Shown here piece by piece: positions 1 to 3,688 of a stretch of DNA of 6,939 bases. The stretch comes from JAUXFK01 sp034189035 (lineage in GTDB: Bacteria > Desulfobacterota > UBA8473), in assembly GCA_034189035.1 (NCBI GenBank), contig JAXHVA010000171.1:1-6939 (forward strand), written 5' to 3'. The notes beneath the pieces were generated by a model. That model made no database searches. It was not told the DNA's origin and saw only the letters and a program-made list of their open reading frames with translations. The translations under genes and the position numbers were made by a program. Within the stretch, counting starts at the first letter, position 1; each line of letters begins with the position of its first letter.

Positions 1-10
1 GGAGGATAGC

Positions 11-229
11 ATGAGGGTAGGAATTGAGACAGTTGCGGACAGGATTTTTGCAATGCAGAACAGATTGAATGCCGGACCGTGCACGATCAAGCAACTACAA
101 GAGCATTTGGGGGTGTCGCATAGCTGTGCATGGAAATACATGCAGATTGCTAGCGTCAAGATGCCGTTGATTGAGGATGAGGGTAGTAGGCCTAGGGTTT
201 TCAGACTTATAAAAAAGCTTGACATTTAA
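11..229 (+). CDS. Small winged-helix DNA-binding protein
   Basis: This 72-residue protein is probably a DNA-binding regulator or a small replication or packaging helper. Residues about 24-47 (CTIKQLQEHLGVSHSCAWKY and on) have the helix-turn-helix pattern of DeoR/MarR-like domains: a helix, the turn at LGVS, then a recognition helix. Residues 51-67 end in RPRVFRLIK, which fits the beta wing that follows such helices. The start is supported by GGAGGA at 1-6, four bases upstream of the ATG. The last codons (KLDI and stop) contain the TTGACA of a promoter-like element, so the gene end doubles as a regulatory sequence. Many phages carry single-domain wHTH proteins of this size. The DNA target is unknown and no partner domain is present. 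Confidence 0.75.
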   Translation: MRVGIETVADRIFAMQNRLNAGPCTIKQLQEHLGVSHSCAWKYMQIASVKMPLIEDEGSRPRVFRLIKKLDI

Positions 230-247
230 TCTGAAATGTGCAAAGGT
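217..247 (+). promoter_or_regulatory. Promoter-like element overlapping the end of the wHTH gene
   Basis: GCTTGACATTTA at 217-228 holds a perfect -35 box (TTGACA, 219-224). At 17 bases spacing the -10 position (242-247, AAAGGT) is poor. TAGACT at 247-252 is a better -10 but lies 22 bases away. The same 12 bases recur at 6631-6642 in a much better promoter, and GCTTGACA also recurs at 4001-4008. The repeated word and the terminator downstream suggest a real transcription unit, but this copy would need an activator or be weak. Confidence 0.4.
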
Positions 248-256
248 AGACTCACC

Positions 257-304
257 ATGAAGATGAACAAAAAATATATAACTGGCCCTCTTTCAGTGGA
301 GTAG
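257..304 (+). CDS. Possible 15-codon leader peptide
   Basis: A short frame MKMNKKYITGPLSVE starts at ATG 257 behind AAAGGT (242-247), which is a passable ribosome binding site at 9 bases. It stops at TAG 302-304. Its last codons lie on the 5' arm of the downstream terminator hairpin (284-296). Its start codon lies in the 5' arm of a separate 11-bp stem (253-263 with 306-316). A ribosome reaching the stop would cover the 5' terminator arm and the 3' arm of the other stem. This is the geometry of translation-dependent attenuation, as known for leader peptides. It could equally be a chance frame inside an untranslated leader; no homology supports it. Confidence 0.3.
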   Translation: MKMNKKYITGPLSVE

Positions 305-338
305 TTCTTCATGGTGGCTGATTGGGGGCCTTTTTTTT
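284..338 (+). terminator. Terminator with a second stem interlocked in its loop
   Basis: GGCCCTCTTTCAG (284-296) pairs with CTGATTGGGGGCC (318-330) around a TT/TT internal loop and one T-G wobble, and eight T residues follow (331-338). The 21-base loop contains TCTTCATGGTG (306-316), a perfect complement of CACCATGAAGA at 253-263. The two stems therefore form a pseudoknot topology or compete in time. The gene at 365 starts 26 bases after the T run, so this is best read as a leader attenuator. Confidence 0.65.
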
Positions 339-364
339 GGGGGGAGGAGTTTAAAAGGAGTGTC

Positions 365-607
365 ATGTCTATGGAACGAATAACAATAAGTGACGGCACA
401 ACGTGGCCTGATCCGAGCGGACACAATTTCCAGGCACTTGCATGGCGTTTGAGATATGCTCATGAGTCACTTGACGAAAGCTGTTTTTTTGCGGCCGCTG
501 AAATCATCGAGGCGTATTCAAGTCTTATTCTCCACCCGGCGTTTACACTGAAAACGGTACAGGGAAAAATCGGCGGTATCAGAAAAGCAATAACTAAAAA
601 AAGTTGA
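365..607 (+). CDS. Conserved-type phage protein of unknown function
   Basis: This 80-residue protein is not assigned a function. ATG 365 is preferred because AAAGGAG (354-360) precedes it at normal spacing. An in-frame ATG at 311 lies inside the terminator hairpin and would run through its T tract. The N-terminal part is polar (ITISDGTTWPDPSGHNFQAL) and is followed by WRLRYAHESLD and a helical segment, FFAAAEIIEAYSSLI. A basic C-terminus (GGIRKAITKKS) ends the protein. The pattern of a WRLRYA motif followed by an A-rich helix ending in AYxxLI resembles small accessory phage proteins. That resemblance is from memory and no domain name can be given. It lies downstream of the attenuator-like leader and 27 bases before the next gene, so the two probably share a transcript. 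Confidence 0.7.
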   Translation: MSMERITISDGTTWPDPSGHNFQALAWRLRYAHESLDESCFFAAAEIIEAYSSLILHPAFTLKTVQGKIGGIRKAITKKS

Positions 608-634
608 TAGTGAGTATGAGGAGGAGGTTACTTT

Positions 635-889
635 ATGGACAGGAGTCAATTTGAAGAATTAATGAATGGCAATGTTAGGGGTTGGGAAGGAGACAATGCG
701 TTACAAGGCCTGAAGGTTATTGAAAAATATATTCCTGGGAGGGGTATAGATAGTGCCGATCGTGGCATTATCTACTCTGTTGATGTGGATGAATTAATTG
801 ATGCAGGCATTACCGTTGAGGATGTAGAAAAGCTTTGTCGTTTAGATTGGTTTATTGAAGATAACGAATATTTGGCCTGCTATGTTTGA
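635..889 (+). CDS. Conserved phage hypothetical protein
   Basis: This 84-residue acidic protein starts at ATG 635 behind a very strong GAGGAGGAGG site (619-628). The N-terminus (MDRSQFEELMNGN) leads to NALQGLKVIEKYIPGRGID, then IIYSVDVDELIDAGITVEDV and an end LDWFIEDNEYLACYV. The combination of NALxGLKxIxKY, a short DVDxLIDAGIT segment followed by an acidic helix, and the terminal LACxV is typical of a hypothetical protein I recall from many tailed-phage genomes. That recollection supports phage origin but gives no biochemical role. There is no membrane segment, signal peptide or cysteine pair. It is the last intact gene before the cassette array; the 60 bases after it hold the left array boundary. 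Confidence 0.75.
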   Translation: MDRSQFEELMNGNVRGWEGDNALQGLKVIEKYIPGRGIDSADRGIIYSVDVDELIDAGITVEDVEKLCRLDWFIEDNEYLACYV

Positions 890-915
890 TCATGGGAGGG
901 GATAGAACGAGCAGA

Positions 916-953
916 ACATAAACAGCCATGTCCGCTGAGTTCAACCGTTATGT
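916..953 (+). repeat. attC: Degenerate attC-like half site at the left end of the cassette array
   Basis: ACATAA (916-921) complements the TTATGT part of GTTATGT (947-953). Inside, AACAGC (921-926) can pair with GCT..GTT (934-941) with a GA bulge. The right half, GCTGAGTTCAACCG followed by TTATG, looks like the L'-R' half of an attC (compare GGCTTAATTCAATCG in attC4). The left half is too short and lacks the usual surplus base, and the whole site is only 38 bases. I read it as a truncated attC, or a secondary site, whose G947/T948 point is the left edge of the first cassette. Confidence 0.5.
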
Positions 954-970
954 GTCAGAAAGGAGATAAA

Positions 971-1168
971 ATGGAAGCAAATTACAAAGAAAATTGTGAT
1001 TTTGAAATCGATAGACTCGGAGAAAAGTGGAGGGTAACCGGATGCTGGAAAATCAAATATGACAATTCCATCGCATGGTGGGACGGAGAAACCATCAGGG
1101 GTGGTGTTAAGTTCCATAGAATTTTCAGTTCAAATGAAATCCAAGCCCCACAAATAAATCACGCATAA
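971..1168 (+). CDS. Cassette 1 protein of unknown function
   Basis: This 65-residue cytosolic protein is not recognised. ATG 971 is chosen because AGGAG (961-965) sits five bases upstream; an in-frame ATG at 950 overlaps the recombination box and has no binding site. The sequence is polar and rich in aromatic residues: ENCDFEIDRLGEKWRVTGCW, then WKIKYDNSIAWWDGE, then VKFHRIFSSNEI. Alternating hydrophobic residues suggest a small beta-rich fold; there is no signal peptide or membrane segment. It is the only gene of the first cassette. Its TAA stop (1166-1168) is supplied by the GCATAAC R'' box of attC1, a common economy in integron cassettes. Confidence 0.68.
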   Translation: MEANYKENCDFEIDRLGEKWRVTGCWKIKYDNSIAWWDGETIRGGVKFHRIFSSNEIQAPQINHA

Positions 1169-1220
1169 CAAACCGCTTGTGCCAGACGCCTAACGTCGCG
1201 GCACAGCTTAACAGTTAGCT
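1163..1220 (+). repeat. attC: attC1, recombination site closing cassette 1
   Basis: R'' is GCATAAC (1163-1169) and R' is GTTAGCT (1214-1220). The L'' arm GCTTGTGCC (1175-1183) pairs with GGCACAGC (1200-1207), leaving one extra T in the 5' arm. GACG (1185-1188) extends the stem with CGTC (1194-1197) around a CCTAA loop. The TAACAAACCGC start resembles the Vibrio cholerae repeat family (recalled). The site is 58 bases long. Confidence 0.88.
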
Positions 1221-1237
1221 GTAAATAAAGGGAATCG

Positions 1238-1567
1238 ATGAGAAATAAAACGATAAACCAAATATGCAACGATGCGGCAAAATACGCAATTGAAACACTT
1301 GATATAGAAAAGGCTTTAACAATAAAGCTTATACGTGACACCGAACGAGCCGAAACTCAAATGTGTACAGGTTTTGATGTCGATATTGAGTATACCGCAA
1401 GATTGAAAGCTCTTGAAATTACAGCCGAACAAGTACGGCAATGGAAAGATTTTATCCCAAGCATTGAGTCGGCGGTTTATGACGTATTGAGTAAACAAAA
1501 AGTTCATAATAAAACACGGCTTGAGGTTGAATTAGAATACGATAGGAGGAACCATGCCAGACCATGA
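1238..1567 (+). CDS. Cassette 2 protein A, unknown
   Basis: This is a 109-residue soluble, mostly helical protein with no recognised domain. It begins 24 bases after the cassette 2 edge, behind AAAGGGA (1227-1233). The first half (NQICNDAAKYAIETLDIEKA, then IKLIRDTERAETQM) and the middle (ARLKALEITAEQVRQWKDFI) have the heptad-like spacing of amphipathic helices. The tail is charged (TRLEVELEYDRRNHARP). It overlaps the next gene by 14 bases, so the two are translationally linked, and both lie in one cassette. Two-gene cassettes of this kind are often toxin-antitoxin or other paired systems, but nothing here identifies such a pair. Confidence 0.72.
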   Translation: MRNKTINQICNDAAKYAIETLDIEKALTIKLIRDTERAETQMCTGFDVDIEYTARLKALEITAEQVRQWKDFIPSIESAVYDVLSKQKVHNKTRLEVELEYDRRNHARP

Positions 1568-1817
1568 AATAGATTTTGCAAACGGCCACCTTTTTTGCAT
1601 GAAATCGCAAGAAGGTGACGAAAACGATTTGGTTGATACATTGGACGTTTTTAAAAGAATGAACGAATACTACAACCAAATGTGTGTTGTACGACACTGG
1701 AAACAGCACACTATTGAGTCCGGTGGATGGATAGAATCGCGGATGCGCGTTCAGGATGCTATCTGGCAAATGAAAGAAGGTTGGCTTGAAAGAGCGACCT
1801 ACGAAATAGACACATAA
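1554..1817 (+). CDS. Cassette 2 protein B, unknown
   Basis: This 87-residue protein starts at ATG 1554 behind TAGGAGG (1542-1548), inside the end of the previous gene. It is acidic and aromatic-rich: MPDHEIDFANGHLFCMKSQE, DLVDTLDVFKRMNEYYNQM, then a C-terminal half containing VVRHWKQH, SGGWIESRMRVQDAIWQMKE and GWLERATYEIDT. Three tryptophans and an amphipathic helix around residues 60-80 suggest a compact helical fold. No catalytic motif or membrane segment is seen. The TAA stop (1815-1817) lies in the ACATAAC R'' box of attC2. The overlap with the preceding gene suggests the products act together, but this is inference. Confidence 0.72.
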   Translation: MPDHEIDFANGHLFCMKSQEGDENDLVDTLDVFKRMNEYYNQMCVVRHWKQHTIESGGWIESRMRVQDAIWQMKEGWLERATYEIDT

Positions 1818-1879
1818 CCAAGCCTTTCACAGCGACCCGGCTAAACAGCTGCCGGGCGCGTGAAGGCAACCGGTTATAC
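1812..1879 (+). repeat. attC: attC2, recombination site closing cassette 2
   Basis: R'' is ACATAAC (1812-1818) and R' is GTTATAC (1873-1879). The L'' arm GCCTTTCAC (1822-1830) pairs with GTGAAGGC (1860-1867), leaving one extra T in the 5' arm. The inner CCCGGC (1836-1841) pairs with GCCGGG (1851-1856). At 68 bases it is the longest and most GC-rich site of the array. The strong hairpin could also slow transcription after the cassette genes. Confidence 0.92.
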
Positions 1880-1895
1880 GTCATAGGAGAAAAAG

Positions 1896-2141
1896 ATGTC
1901 ATTCAACCAAAGTGGCAAAAAATATCTTCGCGAAGTAACCTGTTCGGTTGATGAAAAAATTGACGTTTACGCTATATTGGAAGCCTTTGAAGTCTATTGC
2001 CCAGCCCGGCAACATGCAATCAAGAAGATGCTTTGTGCTGGCATTCGAGGCAAGAACGATACAATTCAAGACCTACATGAAGCTTGTGATGCTATTCATA
2101 GGGCAATTCAGATGGAAATGTCACGAACGAAAGACGTATAA
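1896..2141 (+). CDS. Cassette 3 protein, phage-type hypothetical
   Basis: This 81-residue protein starts 22 bases into cassette 3 behind ATAGGAG (1883-1889). The core reads KIDVYAILEAFEVYCPARQH, then AIKKMLCAGIRGKNDTIQDL and HEACDAIHRAIQMEM. The order VDVYxVLxAFxVxCPAxQHA, IKKxLCAGxRGK and xQDLxEAxDAIxRAIxME is one I recall from conserved hypothetical proteins in many phages and prophages, so this looks like a phage gene packaged as a cassette. Helical content is high; the role is unknown. An overlapping frame of similar length in this stretch (1948-2238) has no binding site and crosses attC3, so it is not real. The stop (2139-2141) lies in the GTATAAC R'' box. Confidence 0.78.
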   Translation: MSFNQSGKKYLREVTCSVDEKIDVYAILEAFEVYCPARQHAIKKMLCAGIRGKNDTIQDLHEACDAIHRAIQMEMSRTKDV

Positions 2142-2185
2142 CCAGCAGATTCAGCCGATAAAGACGGCTGATCTGCATATTAGCC
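2136..2185 (+). repeat. attC: attC3, short site with an A at the cleavage position
   Basis: R'' is GTATAAC (2136-2142). The L'' arm GCAGATTCAGCC (2145-2156) pairs with GGCTGATCTGC (2166-2176), leaving one extra T in the 5' arm. The R' box reads ATTAGCC (2179-2185), so the normal G before TT is an A. Spacers between boxes are only two bases and the site is 50 bases long. R' does not complement this site's R'' but does complement the R'' of the next cassette. Confidence 0.85.
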
Positions 2186-2200
2186 GTCAAAGGAGTTATC

Positions 2201-2359
2201 ATGAAAGCAAACGCAGAACATTTTTTCAAAGCGTTTGAGCATTGTCTCAAATGCCGAATGACAAAACAACAGGCAATTGGGATGAGCAGGGGGTTTTCTA
2301 AACGTGGGTTTATTGATGCCGCCGAAGGGTGCGCCCACTACGCAATGAGGTTGATGTAA
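2201..2359 (+). CDS. Cassette 4 protein A, small unknown
   Basis: This 52-residue protein (MKANAEHFFKAFEHCLKCRM, then TKQQAIGMSRGFSKRGFIDA and AEGCAHYAMRLM) starts at ATG 2201 behind AAAGGAG (2189-2195), 21 bases inside cassette 4. It ends at TAA 2357-2359, sharing one base with the ATG of the next gene (TAATG), a sign of translational coupling. It is basic and helical, and residues 15-18 form a CLKC pair that could bind metal with C44 and nearby histidines; that is only a possibility. The binding site, the cassette position and the coupled downstream start make it a credible gene despite its length. No family is recognised. Confidence 0.62.
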   Translation: MKANAEHFFKAFEHCLKCRMTKQQAIGMSRGFSKRGFIDAAEGCAHYAMRLM

Positions 2360-2691
2360 TGAATATCCAGGAGCCAAAACTTGTATGTAAACGGCATAGG
2401 TGGTCAAGCGGCTGGATCTGCAACAATTGCGGGATGAGACGTTCTGATTACGAAGCCTTCAGACAAGCGGACAGACCGAAATATTACATCGTAAATTATG
2501 GCAAAAACAAGTCCAGAAAATTTAGTCACCTTCACAAAGCACGTGAGTTTGCATTCAAGTACTGGCATGATGGGGGCGAAGATTTTAAGGCATATAATAT
2601 CGTGCGTGTGTCTAACGTCTCAAGAAAAGTCGTTTACCAACAAACGGCTAACCAATCATTCAAGCCGACGCCCAACAGCGGCGCGGCTTAA
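2359..2691 (+). CDS. Cassette 4 protein B, zinc-ribbon-like
   Basis: This 110-residue protein starts at ATG 2359, coupled to the preceding gene through TAATG. An upstream in-frame ATG at 2329 lies inside that gene and is less likely. C10, H13, C21 and C24 (VCKRH and ICNNC) form a small zinc-ribbon-like N-terminus, followed by MRRSDYEAFRQADRPKYYIV. The rest is basic with a beta-alpha-beta look (YYIVNYGKNKSRKFSHLHKA, EFAFKYWHDG, YNIVRVSNVS). Its last 15 residues, from about residue 96, are encoded by attC4 itself: the frame runs past the R'' box and stops at TAA 2689-2691 inside the L' arm. The natural C-terminus may therefore have been lengthened by the cassette end. Nucleic-acid binding is plausible but unproven. 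Confidence 0.72.
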   Translation: MNIQEPKLVCKRHRWSSGWICNNCGMRRSDYEAFRQADRPKYYIVNYGKNKSRKFSHLHKAREFAFKYWHDGGEDFKAYNIVRVSNVSRKVVYQQTANQSFKPTPNSGAA

Positions 2692-2705
2692 TTCAATCGT
2701 TATAC
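2646..2705 (+). repeat. attC: attC4, near-canonical 60-base site closing cassette 4
   Basis: R'' is GGCTAAC (2646-2652) and R' is GTTATAC (2699-2705). The L'' arm AAGCCGACGCC (2662-2672) pairs with GGCGCGGCTT (2680-2689), leaving an extra A in the 5' arm. Order, spacing and wording (AATCATTCAAGCCGA, GGCTTAATTCAATCG) closely recall the classical 59/60-base elements of resistance cassettes such as aadA (from memory). It is the most convincing single site in the window. Confidence 0.95.
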
Positions 2706-2708
2706 CCT

Positions 2709-3299
2709 ATGAAAAAATACCGAACTATATTAGCAGACCCACCTTGGCAGTATCGTAATACTGGCGTGGAGGGTGCAGCCGAAAAAGTGTATTCGACTAT
2801 GCCAACAGAAGAAATTTGCGACTTAAACGTAAGTGAGGTTGCAGATAGGGACGCTGTTCTAATCCTTTGGTGCACTTGGCCGCTTTTGGAAGATGGGTTT
2901 AAGGTCATACGTGCGTGGGGATTTGAATACAAAAGTGGTATGCCGTGGATTAAAATTCGTGGCACACAGCGCAGTTTATTTGATCAAGAAGTTTATTTTC
3001 AGCTCAAAACCTCAGTTGGCTTTTGGGTTTTTGGATGTTCTGAGCCGATCTTAATATGCAAGCGTGGAAATGCTTCCCCACCAGAGCTAAAACATTGTGG
3101 GTTGCTTTCACGAAATATCGCACACAGCAGAAAGCCAGACGACATATATGCCTACGCAGAATCGTTTCCTGGGCCATACTTAGAACTGTTTGCCCGGAGG
3201 CCAAGGTTGGGATGGGACATGTTCGGCAATGAGGTTGAATCAACAACGGGTATAACCAGGCGCTTGAGTGGACGCGAAAAACTGCGCCACTCAGCTTAA
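2709..3299 (+). CDS. MT-A70 family adenine-N6 DNA methyltransferase (cassette 5)
   Basis: This 196-residue protein belongs to the MT-A70 group, whose members transfer a methyl group from S-adenosylmethionine to the N6 of adenine; in phages the target is usually DNA. The catalytic DPPW is at residues 10-13 (TILADPPWQY). Other family landmarks follow: YSTMPTEEI (29-36), VLILWCTWP (50-58), GFWVFGCSEPILICKRG (104-120), HSRKPDDIY (139-147) and ELFARRPRLGWDMFGNE (159-175). The length is normal for phage members. The start lies only nine bases beyond the recombination point and has no clear ribosome binding site, so translation may depend on reinitiation after the stop at 2691. The last 16 residues are encoded by attC5, past the natural GWDMFGNE end. 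It probably modifies phage or host DNA, for example for restriction evasion (inference). Confidence 0.93.
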   Translation: MKKYRTILADPPWQYRNTGVEGAAEKVYSTMPTEEICDLNVSEVADRDAVLILWCTWPLLEDGFKVIRAWGFEYKSGMPWIKIRGTQRSLFDQEVYFQLKTSVGFWVFGCSEPILICKRGNASPPELKHCGLLSRNIAHSRKPDDIYAYAESFPGPYLELFARRPRLGWDMFGNEVESTTGITRRLSGREKLRHSA

Positions 3300-3308
3300 T
3301 CGTTACAG
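3250..3308 (+). repeat. attC: attC5, last site at the right end of the array
   Basis: R'' is GTATAAC (3250-3256) and the R' position is GTTACAG (3302-3308). The L'' arm GCTTGAGTGG (3262-3271) pairs with CCACTCAGC (3287-3295), leaving an extra T in the 5' arm. CGC (3273-3275) pairs with GCG (3284-3286). GTTACAG departs from the usual GTTRRRY, as expected where the bases after G belong to flanking DNA and not to another cassette. Confidence 0.9.
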
Positions 3309-3371
3309 ATTATAGAGAGTCGGTGGTTTTGCCCAAAATGTAAACACACGGAGGATAGTGTAAATGGATGA
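3303..3371 (+). pseudogene. Headless C-terminal fragment of a CPKC zinc protein at the array edge
   Basis: Directly after the G3302/T3303 recombination point an open frame encodes LQIIESRWFCPKCKHTEDSV plus NG and stops at TGA 3369-3371. It has no start codon (no ATG, GTG or TTG). It overlaps the next gene's ATG (3364) by eight bases and contains that gene's GGAGG site, which is the usual layout of adjoining phage genes. The CPKC knuckle after an aromatic pair looks like the tail of a small zinc-binding protein. I infer that cassette recombination removed its 5' part. The left flank of the array does not supply the missing head in frame (TGA at 936-938), so a deletion must also have occurred. 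Confidence 0.5.
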
Positions 3372-3621
3372 TGTCAGAATACACAGGGCCGATTGTAATG
3401 GATTTGATGAAAACATTAATTGCGTTGGGTGTTTCAAAGCCCAAGTGATTGAACTGTTAAAAGCCTGCCACGACCATATGCTGATGGACCCTACCGGCAG
3501 AGGCACAGCTTCACGTCCCTTCTACATGGTGTCTCGTTTCTTAGACGACCAGGAGCATAATAATTCAGTGGAGCGGACGATCTGTAGAGAGCTTGAAGAC
3601 AAATACACCTCACGCGTATGA
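3364..3621 (+). CDS. Cysteine-containing phage protein, unknown
   Basis: This 85-residue soluble protein starts at ATG 3364 with GGAGG (3350-3354) nine bases upstream. The N-terminal half carries C11, C20, C23 and C35 (ADCNGFDENINCVGCFKAQV, then LLKACHDHM), a spacing that could hold a zinc ion. An in-frame HDHMLMDPTGRGTASRP segment and a polar helix (NNSVERTICRELEDKY) follow. No family is recognised. It is the first intact gene to the right of the cassette array and overlaps the fragment of its former upstream neighbour. No attC-like structure follows it, so it belongs to the phage backbone and not to a sixth cassette. Confidence 0.68.
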   Translation: MDDVRIHRADCNGFDENINCVGCFKAQVIELLKACHDHMLMDPTGRGTASRPFYMVSRFLDDQEHNNSVERTICRELEDKYTSRV

Positions 3622-3688
3622 TATCTCCGCTCACTTTTTGGTGGGTTGGGAGTGTTTATTGCTGTTTATTTTAAAAAGAGGAGGAGAA

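Larger units (their letters stand above)
948..3302 (+). mobile_element. Array of five integron gene cassettes without integrase (CALIN-like)
   Basis: Five consecutive units each hold one or two + strand genes and end in an attC hairpin. With recombination points placed between G and TT of the R' boxes, they are 948-1214, 1215-1873, 1874-2179, 2180-2699 and 2700-3302 (267, 659, 306, 520 and 603 bases). Each first start codon lies within 25 bases of its cassette edge, as in integron cassettes. The first bases of cassettes 3, 4 and 5 are exact complements of the R'' box of their own attC (TTATAC/GTATAAC, TTAGCC/GGCTAAC, TTATAC/GTATAAC), cassette 1 matches 6 of 7 and cassette 2 matches 5 of 7. 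No tyrosine integrase or attI is visible in the window, so this is a cluster of attC sites lacking an integrase, set among phage genes. Confidence 0.88.

Noticed and set aside
311..364. Upstream ATG for the gene at 365
   Set aside because: It lies in the terminator loop and would be translated through the T run; ATG 365 has the proper binding site.
1452..1769. Longest reverse-strand frames (1452-1769, 5977-6402, 6161-6520)
   Set aside because: Each lies opposite well-supported + strand genes, without binding sites or family resemblance.
948..3302. Reading the intergenic inverted repeats as plain transcription terminators
   Set aside because: None is followed by a T run, and all have AAC/GTT boxes at fixed places and an asymmetric surplus base, which fits attC.
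3622..3688. A sixth attC after the gene at 3364
   Set aside because: The segment has no R''/R' pair and no stem with the surplus base; it only leads to the binding site of the MazG-like gene.
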